Source: Lentisphaeria bacterium (GTDB lineage: Bacteria > Verrucomicrobiota > Lentisphaeria > Victivallales > UBA1829). From it: 14,818 bases of DNA. Location: positions 1-14,818 of the forward strand of contig DXVA01000078.1 of the NCBI GenBank assembly GCA_019408975.1. Reading direction: 5' to 3'. Under the pieces are notes generated by a model. The model did not search any database and was not told the DNA's origin. It worked only from the letters and a program-made list of their open reading frames with translations. Below, piece after piece: positions 7,764-13,266 of the stretch (the first letter of the stretch is position 1; each line of letters opens with the position of its first letter). Both the position numbers and the translations under genes were made by a program.

Positions 7764-7777
7764 GAAGAAAAAAACAA
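7750..7777 (-). promoter_or_regulatory. Predicted promoter of the regulator A operon
   Basis: On the minus strand, a perfect -10 TATAAT (7755-7750) is preceded, after 16 bases, by a weak -35 TTGTTT (7777-7772). The start would be near 7743, leaving a leader of about 50 bases to the ATG at 7691. The -10 box lies inside the left arm of the inverted repeat listed separately. Confidence 0.4.
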
Positions 7778-7929
7778 GGGGTAAAAGCAAAAAAAACAGA
7801 AAAAACCGGAATTTCATGCCATGCTGTACCGTTTTCTCCGTTTCCGACTCTGAAGGATGTGCCGGGACTGCCGCTTCTGTTTTCAGCTTTCGTGTGTAAT
7901 GGCAGTGCGATGCTCTGCATCATGGCTGT

Positions 7930-8976
7930 TCATTTCGGCGGTACCGCCACGGTGCCGCGCGAGATGAAAGAGGTGGGGATGATGATTCGCGGCGGCGGTG
8001 TTTCCCCGCGCAGAACCAGATTCAGGTTGCTGCACAGCGAGTTGACGATTTTTTCGCTGTTCTGGCTGACGCTGCTCAGATTCAGGTCCTCGGACGTCAG
8101 CGTGTTGCCGAATCCGACCACCGAAAGATCCTGCGGCACACGGATTCCATTCTGGGCACAGTAGTTCATTACGCCTGATGCGATTGTGTCGTTGGAACAG
8201 AATACCGCCGTCGGGATTTTCGTGCCTTTGAACAGTTCCCTTGCCGCGTAATATCCCCATTCCCTGCTCGGGTAACGCATTTTCACCAGATTCTTATCAT
8301 GCCGGATTCCGTGTTTCGCGAGGGCGTCGAGGAACCCGTTCAGCCGCTGTTCCCCGGTGAAATCATATTCGCTTCCGATATGTGCGATCCGGCGATGCCC
8401 GTAGCCGATCAGATGTTCCGTTGCGGAAAAGGCGCCGGAATGGTCGTCGGTCACGATTTGCGGAATAGGGACATCATCCATCGGAATATCGAAGAACAGA
8501 ACGGGGATGCTCATCCGTTTATAGTGTTCGGCGCAGAGACGGTTCGGGACGGCGATCAGCGCCAGGAAGCCGGCTTTGTCGCAGTAATCCAGCAGTTCCG
8601 TCTCCTTGAACTCCGAACCTCCGGTCAGATGAACCACCGGATGCATTTTATTGGAGGAGATCATTTTTTCCACGGCGGAAAAGATTTTATAGTAAAAGAT
8701 TTCATCTTCGGGGAAAATGAATCCGATCAGGTTGGAACGGCTGCGCTGAAGCGGTGCCGCCCCGGCGAAATTCCCTTTGCTGGCGATTGTATGTATGATG
8801 TTTTTCTGCGCAAGCAGGCGCAGGGATTTGCGCACCGTGATGTGGTTGCATTTGAAATGCTCCGCAAGTTTGCGCTCCGAGGGCAGGGTGTCTCCCGATT
8901 TCAGCCCCATATCCTGCATGAGCTGCTGAATCGAGCCCGCCAGTGCGATATATTTTTCCGGTTTCCCTCTGTTCAT
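7930..8976 (-). CDS. GntR/LacI chimeric transcriptional regulator (regulator B)
   Basis: 348 residues. The GntR-type winged helix is at about 8-72: LKSGDTLPSERKLAEHF (25-41), CNHITVRKSLRLLAQKNII (43-61), wing HTIASKGNF (62-70). The LacI-type effector domain is at about 82-345 and is canonical: SNLIGFIFPEDEIFYYKI (81-98), IVTDDHSGAFSATEHLIGYG (174-193), HRRIAHIG (194-201), RLNGFLDALAKHGI (211-224), IPTAVFCSNDTIASGVM (254-270) and RVPQDLSVVGFGNT (279-292). The start at 8976 has AGGAAATC directly upstream. The gene follows a decayed TIM-barrel gene on the same strand. Together with the plus-strand M24 gene these flank a region with two near-palindromic sites, which are its likely operators. Probably a sugar-responsive repressor; ligand unknown. 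Confidence 0.93.
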   Translation of the reverse strand: MNRGKPEKYIALAGSIQQLMQDMGLKSGDTLPSERKLAEHFKCNHITVRKSLRLLAQKNIIHTIASKGNFAGAAPLQRSRSNLIGFIFPEDEIFYYKIFSAVEKMISSNKMHPVVHLTGGSEFKETELLDYCDKAGFLALIAVPNRLCAEHYKRMSIPVLFFDIPMDDVPIPQIVTDDHSGAFSATEHLIGYGHRRIAHIGSEYDFTGEQRLNGFLDALAKHGIRHDKNLVKMRYPSREWGYYAARELFKGTKIPTAVFCSNDTIASGVMNYCAQNGIRVPQDLSVVGFGNTLTSEDLNLSSVSQNSEKIVNSLCSNLNLVLRGETPPPRIIIPTSFISRGTVAVPPK

Positions 8977-9086
8977 GATTTCCTATGGCGTTTCAAACAG
9001 TTCGCTGAATTTGCCGCATATCCGGCTGATCGAGCCCTGATGCGGCGCTGTTTCGCTCTGAATGCACTGAAGGCGCGGCGCCCGCT

Positions 9087-9362
9087 TCAGTTTTTTCTGA
9101 TCCTCTCCCAGTCCATTGTGTCCTCCGGGCAGACGGTATCATGCCACTTCTCCAGCGGCATTCCGGGGGCTTCCCATGTGCCCCAGAGAGCGTGGGCGTC
9201 CATGTGAAAATCCAGAAGATATCTGATTGATTTCACTCCTTCTCCGAGAAGTCCGCTGGTCAGAACCAGATACTGCGCGCCGGCATCGGCAAATTCACGC
9301 ATATGCCTTTTCTGATCTTCCCGAGATTCAATCCATGGTTAAAAGTATGTCAGTGGCTTCAT
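9087..9362 (-). pseudogene. Decayed TIM-barrel gene, possibly sugar-isomerase/epimerase-like
   Basis: A well-formed start exists on the minus strand at 9362: GGAGCGGAGACAAA then ATG, reading MKPLTYF, but it meets a TAA after seven codons. Directly after, in another frame, a coherent stretch reads PWIESREDQKRHMREFADAG, then AQYLVLTSG, then 'LLDFHMDAHALWGTWEAPGM' and ends 'EDTMDWERIRKN' followed by TGA. The 'REFADAGAQYLVLTSG' element resembles strand-helix units of xylose-isomerase-like sugar isomerases, or of other TIM-barrel enzymes. A full barrel needs about 250-300 residues, so large internal parts are missing. I read it as a frameshifted, internally deleted gene. The exact family is uncertain, and a short intact gene with a poor start cannot be excluded. 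It would lie upstream of regulator B in the same transcription unit. Confidence 0.4.
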
Positions 9363-9397
9363 TTTGTCTCCGCTCCAGTCATGTCGTATTCTGAACC

Positions 9398-9425
9398 AAT
9401 ATAACATTTCAGAGAATAAAGTCAA
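9398..9425 (-). promoter_or_regulatory. Predicted minus-strand promoter for the remnant gene and regulator B
   Basis: A -35 box TTGACT (9425-9420) is separated by 16 bases from a -10 box TATATT (9403-9398). The predicted start is near 9391, followed after about 30 bases by the start codon of the decayed gene at 9362. Regulator B would be read from the same transcript, because no other promoter is obvious between 9087 and 8976. Confidence 0.45.
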
Positions 9426-9436
9426 GAGTCCATGAT

Positions 9437-9454
9437 AAATATACCGATATATTT
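9437..9454. promoter_or_regulatory. Palindromic operator candidate, copy 1 (TACCGATATA core)
   Basis: AAATATA-CCGA-TATATTT: 7-bp perfect arms around a CCGA centre. It lies 12 bases upstream of the minus-strand -35 box. The core TACCGATATA (9442-9451) is repeated exactly at 9487-9496. The pair lies between divergent promoters, and regulator B is the nearest DNA-binding protein. Confidence 0.45.
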
Positions 9455-9481
9455 CATATGGATGTTTTACATTCAAAAGTA

Positions 9482-9499
9482 TTTTTTACCGATATAAAA
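9482..9499. promoter_or_regulatory. Near-palindromic operator candidate, copy 2 (TACCGATATA core)
   Basis: TTTTTTA-CCGA-TATAAAA, with arms matching at 6 of 7 positions around the same CCGA centre. The exact ten-base core TACCGATATA is shared with copy 1 and the two cores start 45 bases apart. It lies about 25 bases upstream of the plus-strand -35 box. Two spaced sites could allow looping or cooperative binding. Confidence 0.4.
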
Positions 9500-9524
9500 A
9501 ATCATATTTTTTGCCGGAATGTCC

Positions 9525-9553
9525 TTGATTCGGCTTTTTGATTGTTCTATATT
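9525..9553 (+). promoter_or_regulatory. Predicted promoter of the M24/creatinase-like gene
   Basis: A -35 box TTGATT (9525-9530), a spacer of 17 bases, and a -10 box TATATT (9548-9553). The start would fall near 9560. The leader is about 36 bases and contains AAGGAG at 9583-9588, seven bases before the chosen ATG at 9596. Confidence 0.5.
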
Positions 9554-9595
9554 CTTTCCCAGGACAAGTTCAACCCCAAATCAAGGAGAATGAAA

Positions 9596-10762
9596 ATGGC
9601 GTCAATTCCGAAACAGGAGTATTTCGACAGAATCGCGAAACTTCAGGCGAACATGAAGAAAGCGGGGCTTGATGCGTGCCTTGTGCACGGCACGGAGTCC
9701 GACTTTGCCAATGTCCGCTACCTGACAGAGTACTGGCCGACATTTGAACAGGCCGGCGTCTTTGTGCCCGCGGAAGGCGAGGCGATCCTGCTGATCGGTC
9801 CCGAAAGCCTGAAATATGCACAGGGCCGCAGTGTGGTTCCGAACATCATGCAGCTGCTGGTTTACCGTGAATCCGCCGAACCGGATTATCCCGGCATCCC
9901 GCTGGCAACTTTTGCCGATGTCGCCAAAAAAGGCATGGGCAAAAAGAAATTGAAGAAACTCGGCCTGGTCGGAACCGCCGTCATGACGAAGCCCACTCTG
10001 GATGCTCTGGCTGTCCAGCTGCCGGATGTGACGCTTGTTCCCGCGGATGAAGTGTTCCGCCCGCTTCGCTGGATCAAGAGCGAGAATGAACTTGCCTGCC
10101 ACCGCAAAGCTTTCAAGGTTGCGGAGAAAGCCGTTCAGGCGATGCTTGACGAAATGAAGCCCGGCATGACGGAATTCCAGGCGATCGGCATCGCACAGCG
10201 TGAAATTTATGCAAACGGCGGCGAATACGAAGGTCACAGCCTGTACTGTTTCGGCGGCGACCGCACCAGCAACGGCATCAGCCGCCCCACCGGCGCAAAA
10301 CTCAGGAAAAATGAGATCATCCAGCTGAACATCGGCGCCAGAGTCGGCGGTTACAGCTCCTCCATCGGACTGCCTGTCTGGTTTGGAAAGCTCCCGAAAG
10401 AGCAGTTGGCTCTCGTCGAATTCGGACTGCGTGCCCATAAATATACTTTCGAGCTGATCAAAGCCGGAGTGGAGGCATCCAGCATTGCCAAAAAATACAC
10501 CCAGTGGGGATGCGATCAGGGCTGGGGCGACTACATGCTTTACGGACCGGTCCACGGCCTCGGCATTATGGAGACGGAAAGTCCCTGGATCGAAACCACC
10601 AGCAAATACAAACTCCAGGAAAACATGACCTATCAGATCGACACGTTCTTCACCGGCAACGGTTACGGACTCCGCTGGGAACGCGGTTGCATCGTTACCA
10701 AGGACGGTTGTGAGCTGATGTCCAAGAAGTTCATGTCCATGGACTGCTGCAAGCTCGACTGA
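9596..10762 (+). CDS. M24 (Xaa-Pro aminopeptidase/creatinase-like) protein with altered metal site
   Basis: 388 residues. A creatinase-type N-terminal domain (about 5-155; 'RIAKLQANMKKAGLDACLVH' at 12-31) precedes an M24 'pita-bread' domain (about 165-385). Catalytic M24 peptidases use two Asp, one His and two Glu to hold two metals. Here the first Asp position is N245 (IIQLNIGARVGGY), the second is S256 (YSSSIG), His is present (H320, GPVHGLGIMETE), the first Glu is D349 (YQIDTFF), and the last Glu is present (E362, LRWERGCIVTKDG). The metal site is thus largely lost, as in creatinase, which is metal-free. It may be a creatinase-like amidinohydrolase or a non-peptidase. The ATG at 9596 is chosen because AAGGAG is seven bases upstream; an in-frame ATG at 9590 is only one base from that site. 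It is single-gene, bounded by its own promoter and a strong terminator. Confidence 0.9.
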   Translation: MASIPKQEYFDRIAKLQANMKKAGLDACLVHGTESDFANVRYLTEYWPTFEQAGVFVPAEGEAILLIGPESLKYAQGRSVVPNIMQLLVYRESAEPDYPGIPLATFADVAKKGMGKKKLKKLGLVGTAVMTKPTLDALAVQLPDVTLVPADEVFRPLRWIKSENELACHRKAFKVAEKAVQAMLDEMKPGMTEFQAIGIAQREIYANGGEYEGHSLYCFGGDRTSNGISRPTGAKLRKNEIIQLNIGARVGGYSSSIGLPVWFGKLPKEQLALVEFGLRAHKYTFELIKAGVEASSIAKKYTQWGCDQGWGDYMLYGPVHGLGIMETESPWIETTSKYKLQENMTYQIDTFFTGNGYGLRWERGCIVTKDGCELMSKKFMSMDCCKLD

Positions 10763-10791
10763 TCCGTCCGGAGACGACAGTCAGGAAAATG

Positions 10792-10829
10792 AAAAAGCGC
10801 CGGAGTTCAGACGAATTCCGGCGCTTTTT
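10792..10829. terminator. Strong bidirectional intrinsic terminator
   Basis: A long hairpin, AAAAAGCGCCGGA (10792-10804) with TCCGGCGCTTTTT (10817-10829). The stem continues inward through GTTC/GAAT (one G-T wobble) to the tetraloop AGAC (10809-10812). T-runs occur on both strands. It lies 29 bases after the plus-strand M24 gene and 53 bases after the minus-strand gene that ends at 10883, so it serves convergent transcripts. Confidence 0.92.
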
Positions 10830-10882
10830 CTGTTCGATCTCTGAAATACGGGCTCAGATGAAATGATGCGTTCGTCGGGAAA

Positions 10883-11338
10883 TCAGTTCTTTTTGAATGT
10901 GTCTCCGCCAAAACCGCCGGTAGACTTTGCCGCAGTCTTGGCACTGGCGGCCTTGATTGCCGCTTCTTCTTTTTTCTTGCGTTCCGCTTCTTCGGCAAGA
11001 TATTTTTTCATACGTGCTTTTTTCTCGGCGTCCCGCTTCTTCTTTTCGGCTGCTGCCTGCTTTTTCTGTTTATCCTTGAGAGCTTTCTTTTGTGCGGCTT
11101 CCCGTTTCTTGGCGGGAATTTCTTTTGCATATTTTGCGATTTTTTCCTTGTATTCGTCAGGGAATTCCTTGACAGGAATTACAGCCTTGCCGTTTTCATG
11201 GAAAATCAGAATTCCATTGGGAGCTGCTCCCATGATCGCAAAACTTTTATAAACTTTCCCGGATTTTGTGGTAAGGTCATCCGCCGAAACTCCCGCCGCA
11301 AAAGCCGCGACAGCCAAAATAAACAACAGTTTTTTCAT
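10883..11338 (-). CDS. Small secreted Lys/Ala-rich coiled-coil protein
   Basis: 151 residues. The signal peptide is MKKLLFILAVAAFAAGVSA, with cleavage likely after residue 19. Residues about 20-68 (DLTTKSGKVYKSFAIMGAAP, then GILIFHENGKAVIPVKEFP) form a small beta domain of the 'DLTTxxGKxYxxxxVxxxxPDGxxIxxxxGxxxVxxxxLP' type, which I associate with secreted proteins of Verrucomicrobiota and Lentisphaerota. Residues about 65-137 are a highly charged Lys/Ala/Glu helix, likely a coiled coil, and the tail is Gly-rich (STGGFGGDTFKKN). The function is not known. The ATG at 11338 has GGAG eight bases upstream. Monocistronic, with its own promoter and the shared bidirectional terminator. The high Lys content could suit binding to acidic polymers, but that is inference. 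Confidence 0.87.
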   Translation of the reverse strand: MKKLLFILAVAAFAAGVSADDLTTKSGKVYKSFAIMGAAPNGILIFHENGKAVIPVKEFPDEYKEKIAKYAKEIPAKKREAAQKKALKDKQKKQAAAEKKKRDAEKKARMKKYLAEEAERKKKEEAAIKAASAKTAAKSTGGFGGDTFKKN

Positions 11339-11369
11339 ATTGGCATCTCCATAATTTTTAAGATGTTAT

Positions 11370-11398
11370 ATATTAGACTTCAAACAATCTTTTTTCAA
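11370..11398 (-). promoter_or_regulatory. Predicted promoter of the small secreted protein
   Basis: On the minus strand, a -35 box TTGAAA (11398-11393), a 17-base spacer, and a -10 box TAATAT (11375-11370). The start would be near 11363, giving a leader of about 25 bases. Confidence 0.5.
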
Positions 11399-11485
11399 GC
11401 GGTTAAGAGGGACATTTTCCAAAAAAGATGATGGAACACCGGCGCCGGATGGAAAAACGCAAAGTCCGGAGGAAACACTGCATGA

Positions 11486-11529
11486 AGAAAAAGGGAAAGA
11501 CAGAATCGGTTCCGGTTCTGTCTTCCCCT
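11486..11529 (-). terminator. Intrinsic terminator of the GH10 gene
   Basis: An 18-bp near-perfect stem (11492-11509 with 11512-11529; one mismatch and one G-T pair, inner part GACAGAATCGG/CCGGTTCTGTC) and a two-base TT turn. It is followed on the minus strand by TTTTT and CTTC. The hairpin starts 49 bases after the GH10 stop codon. Confidence 0.85.
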
Positions 11530-11578
11530 GAAAATCCGTTATGTTCCTGATTTTTGAACTGTCATGCAAGGGACTGCT

Positions 11579-12901
11579 TCAGATTTCAAATGTAAATTCG
11601 TTGGCGCGCCCTTTCTGGAGCTTGATCTGTTTCCTGATTGTGCCGGAATCCGTCTTGACTGTTACATCGTAGTCTCCGTAGAAACCGCGGAAATAGTTGT
11701 TCTTTTCACTGGAACAGGCGATTTTTCCTTCGCTGTGCCACTCTTTCCTGATCAGATGCTCCAGCGCTTTATATGCGGGTTTCGGCTGAAGATTTTCATC
11801 CAGCAGGCCGCCGAGATAGACATTCTCGTTCCACTGTGGGTGTTTGGGGTTGCAGAAGGCTGTATTGTCGATCAGGTTCCAGTAGATGATGCTCTGTGTG
11901 CCCGGATGGCTGAACCATATTTTGTAGAGCCGTTCCGCCATCTGCGCCTGAAATTCAAGGCGTCCGGCTCCCAGAGCCTCGTGCGCGGTCAGCGTGATTT
12001 CCGAAATGTTGAACGGTATCCCGAGCTTTGCATACAGGTCCATGCAGTCGTAAAGGAGCGACGGATTCAGCTTCGTTTTGCTCCATGCCTCCACCATATT
12101 TTCAGGCATACAGCCGAACAGATGATACTGAAGCCCGAGGCAGTCTACCTTTCTGCCGCTCATCATCAGATTTTTAACCAGCATGTAAATCCCCGTATAA
12201 TTGCCGTGCGGATAATCGAAACACGCATAGTCGTTGTAGTTGAGCGTGCAGGATTGCGGCAGGTATTTCATTGCAATGTCGAAGGCATATTCCACATGTC
12301 CCGGCGGAAGCTGCGGATTCTTCGGATCGAAATAAACCGCTTCGTTGACCACATCCCAGTTGCGGATGCGGTCGCCGTAACGCCGTGCGATCTCTCTGAC
12401 ACGCTGTTCCCAGCGCAGTTTCAGCGCGGCATCGTCCGCCGCGAGCCATTCGGGAATGAATGCATGCCACATGAGCGGATGTCCTTTCGGAGTCATTCCA
12501 TACCTGTCGCAGAATTCAAGGCATTCATCGGTGTTCGGGCGGCGGTAGACATACGGCGAGTTTTTGTCGAAACGCGGTTTGCCGTCCTGCGGTTCCAGGT
12601 CGGACCAGTAGAACGGTATGACGGCGAGATTGAAGATGTTGGAAAACATGGCGTCATGCGCCGCATTCTTCTCCGCCTCACTGAACTGGTTGATCATGAA
12701 TCCGTTGCAACCGAATTCAAACTGATGCCTTGTCTGTTTGAGTTCGATTTCCGCATTCCTGATTTCTTTACCGTCCTTGCCGCGCAGAGTGAATTTTGCA
12801 GTTCCCTTGCGGTGAAGTTCGATTCCATGTTTGATTCTGGCTTCGATTTCCGGGTTTTCCTCCAGCAGGTTCTTGCTCAATCCCTTGATGATTTCATTCA
12901 T
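11579..12901 (-). CDS. GH10 endo-1,4-beta-xylanase, no signal peptide
   Basis: 440 residues from the chosen start. GH10 retaining xylanases cut the beta-1,4-xylan backbone. A short N-terminal beta module (about 30-65, GTAKFTLRGKDGKEI then HQFEFGCNGF) leads into the TIM barrel. Hallmarks are WSDLEP (99-104), GHPLMWH (140-146), WDVVNEA (182-188) with acid/base E187, LGLQYHLFG (255-263), ISEITL (299-304) with nucleophile E301, and IIYWNLID (338-345). Both catalytic residues are present, so an active enzyme is expected. A C-terminal beta tail (about 402-440) follows. There is no signal peptide, so it is predicted to be cytoplasmic and to act on imported oligosaccharides. The ATG at 12901 is preferred over the one at 12913 because TGAGG sits six bases upstream of it. 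It is divergent from regulator C, has an operator-like palindrome at its transcription start, and ends in its own terminator. Confidence 0.93.
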   Translation of the reverse strand: MNEIIKGLSKNLLEENPEIEARIKHGIELHRKGTAKFTLRGKDGKEIRNAEIELKQTRHQFEFGCNGFMINQFSEAEKNAAHDAMFSNIFNLAVIPFYWSDLEPQDGKPRFDKNSPYVYRRPNTDECLEFCDRYGMTPKGHPLMWHAFIPEWLAADDAALKLRWEQRVREIARRYGDRIRNWDVVNEAVYFDPKNPQLPPGHVEYAFDIAMKYLPQSCTLNYNDYACFDYPHGNYTGIYMLVKNLMMSGRKVDCLGLQYHLFGCMPENMVEAWSKTKLNPSLLYDCMDLYAKLGIPFNISEITLTAHEALGAGRLEFQAQMAERLYKIWFSHPGTQSIIYWNLIDNTAFCNPKHPQWNENVYLGGLLDENLQPKPAYKALEHLIRKEWHSEGKIACSSEKNNYFRGFYGDYDVTVKTDSGTIRKQIKLQKGRANEFTFEI

Positions 12902-12932
12902 TTCCGACCTCATTTTTGATTTTTTTAAGAAG

Positions 12933-12954
12933 AAATTGTTTACGTTAACAATTT
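12933..12954. promoter_or_regulatory. 22-bp operator palindrome in front of the GH10 gene
   Basis: AAATTGTT-N6-AACAATTT with centre TACGTT, so 20 of 22 positions are symmetric around ACGT. It sits just downstream of the predicted -10 box, over the transcription start of the xylanase gene, a classic repressor position. The TTGTnnACGTnnACAA form resembles sites of LacI-family and AraR-type GntR/LacI regulators, and such a regulator (C) is encoded divergently next door. Confidence 0.7.
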
Positions 12955-12957
12955 TCT

Positions 12958-12985
12958 AATATAAGCTCTGGAAGGCATTAGTCAA
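12958..12985 (-). promoter_or_regulatory. Predicted promoter of the GH10 gene
   Basis: On the minus strand, a -35 box TTGACT (12985-12980), a spacer of 16 bases, and a -10 box TATATT (12963-12958). The start would be near 12951, inside the palindrome at 12933-12954. Confidence 0.6.
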
Positions 12986-13218
12986 CAGGGATTCCCGCAA
13001 AAAAGCAGATTTTTTTTTGAATCATGGATCGGCACTGCTCCATATCGCCGGAAATGCCGGGGTTGTTCCTGAAGACGGGGAACCGGCATCAGCTTTGCCG
13101 CATATCCGTCCATTGAACTTGAGGCAGGTGTCTTCCTTCAGCACTTTTTCTGAAAAATCTGACTATACTTTTGAATTTGAAATGTCATTATCCGATTTTC
13201 CGCCGTCATTTTCAGCTA
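12986..13218. other. Intergenic stretch between GH10 and regulator C promoters
   Basis: Between the two divergent promoters I see no convincing gene. An open frame of 80 codons on the plus strand (13017-13259) has no ribosome binding site and no recognisable features. GTCATT occurs at 13184, 13205 and 13221, but with irregular spacing (21 and 16 bases). Confidence 0.5.
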
Positions 13219-13246
13219 TTGTCATTTTTATGAAATGTTATATAAT
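13219..13246 (+). promoter_or_regulatory. Predicted promoter of regulator C
   Basis: A -35 box TTGTCA (13219-13224), a 16-base spacer, and a perfect -10 box TATAAT (13241-13246). The start would be near 13253, so the leader is only about 14 bases, which fits the lack of a clear ribosome binding site before the ATG at 13267. Confidence 0.5.
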
Positions 13247-13266
13247 TATAAGCAGATGAATCAGAT

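Larger units (their letters stand above)
7692..7929. other. Intergenic region between regulators B and A
   Basis: It contains the promoter and inverted repeat listed separately. The stretch about 7764-7806 is a strongly A-rich tract (T-rich on the minus strand) downstream of the regulator B gene. It could end that transcript, but I find no convincing stem in front of the T-run. No open frame with a supported start is seen here. Confidence 0.5.

Noticed and set aside
7909..7921. Small hairpin GATGC-TCT-GCATC after regulator B
   Set aside because: Five-base stem with a three-base loop and no T-run directly behind it; not convincing as a terminator.
8299..10555. Long antisense frames at 8299-9207 (plus) and 9602-10555 (minus)
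   Set aside because: Each lies opposite or mostly opposite a well-supported gene (regulator B, M24 protein) and shows no motif or start signal of its own.
11564..12919. A 451-codon open frame on the plus strand, fully opposite the GH10 gene
   Set aside because: The minus strand encodes a complete GH10 enzyme with all catalytic motifs. The opposite frame is His/Arg/Val-rich with no domain, no ribosome binding site and no signal, so it is a codon-bias shadow.
13053..13093. Imperfect inverted repeat TGCCGG...CCGGCA in the divergent region
   Set aside because: Arms of only six bases with a long unstructured loop, not placed at any promoter or gene end; too weak to call.
13017..13259. An 80-codon plus-strand frame in the GH10/regulator C gap
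   Set aside because: No ribosome binding site, no conserved-looking segment, and it overlaps the predicted promoter of regulator C.
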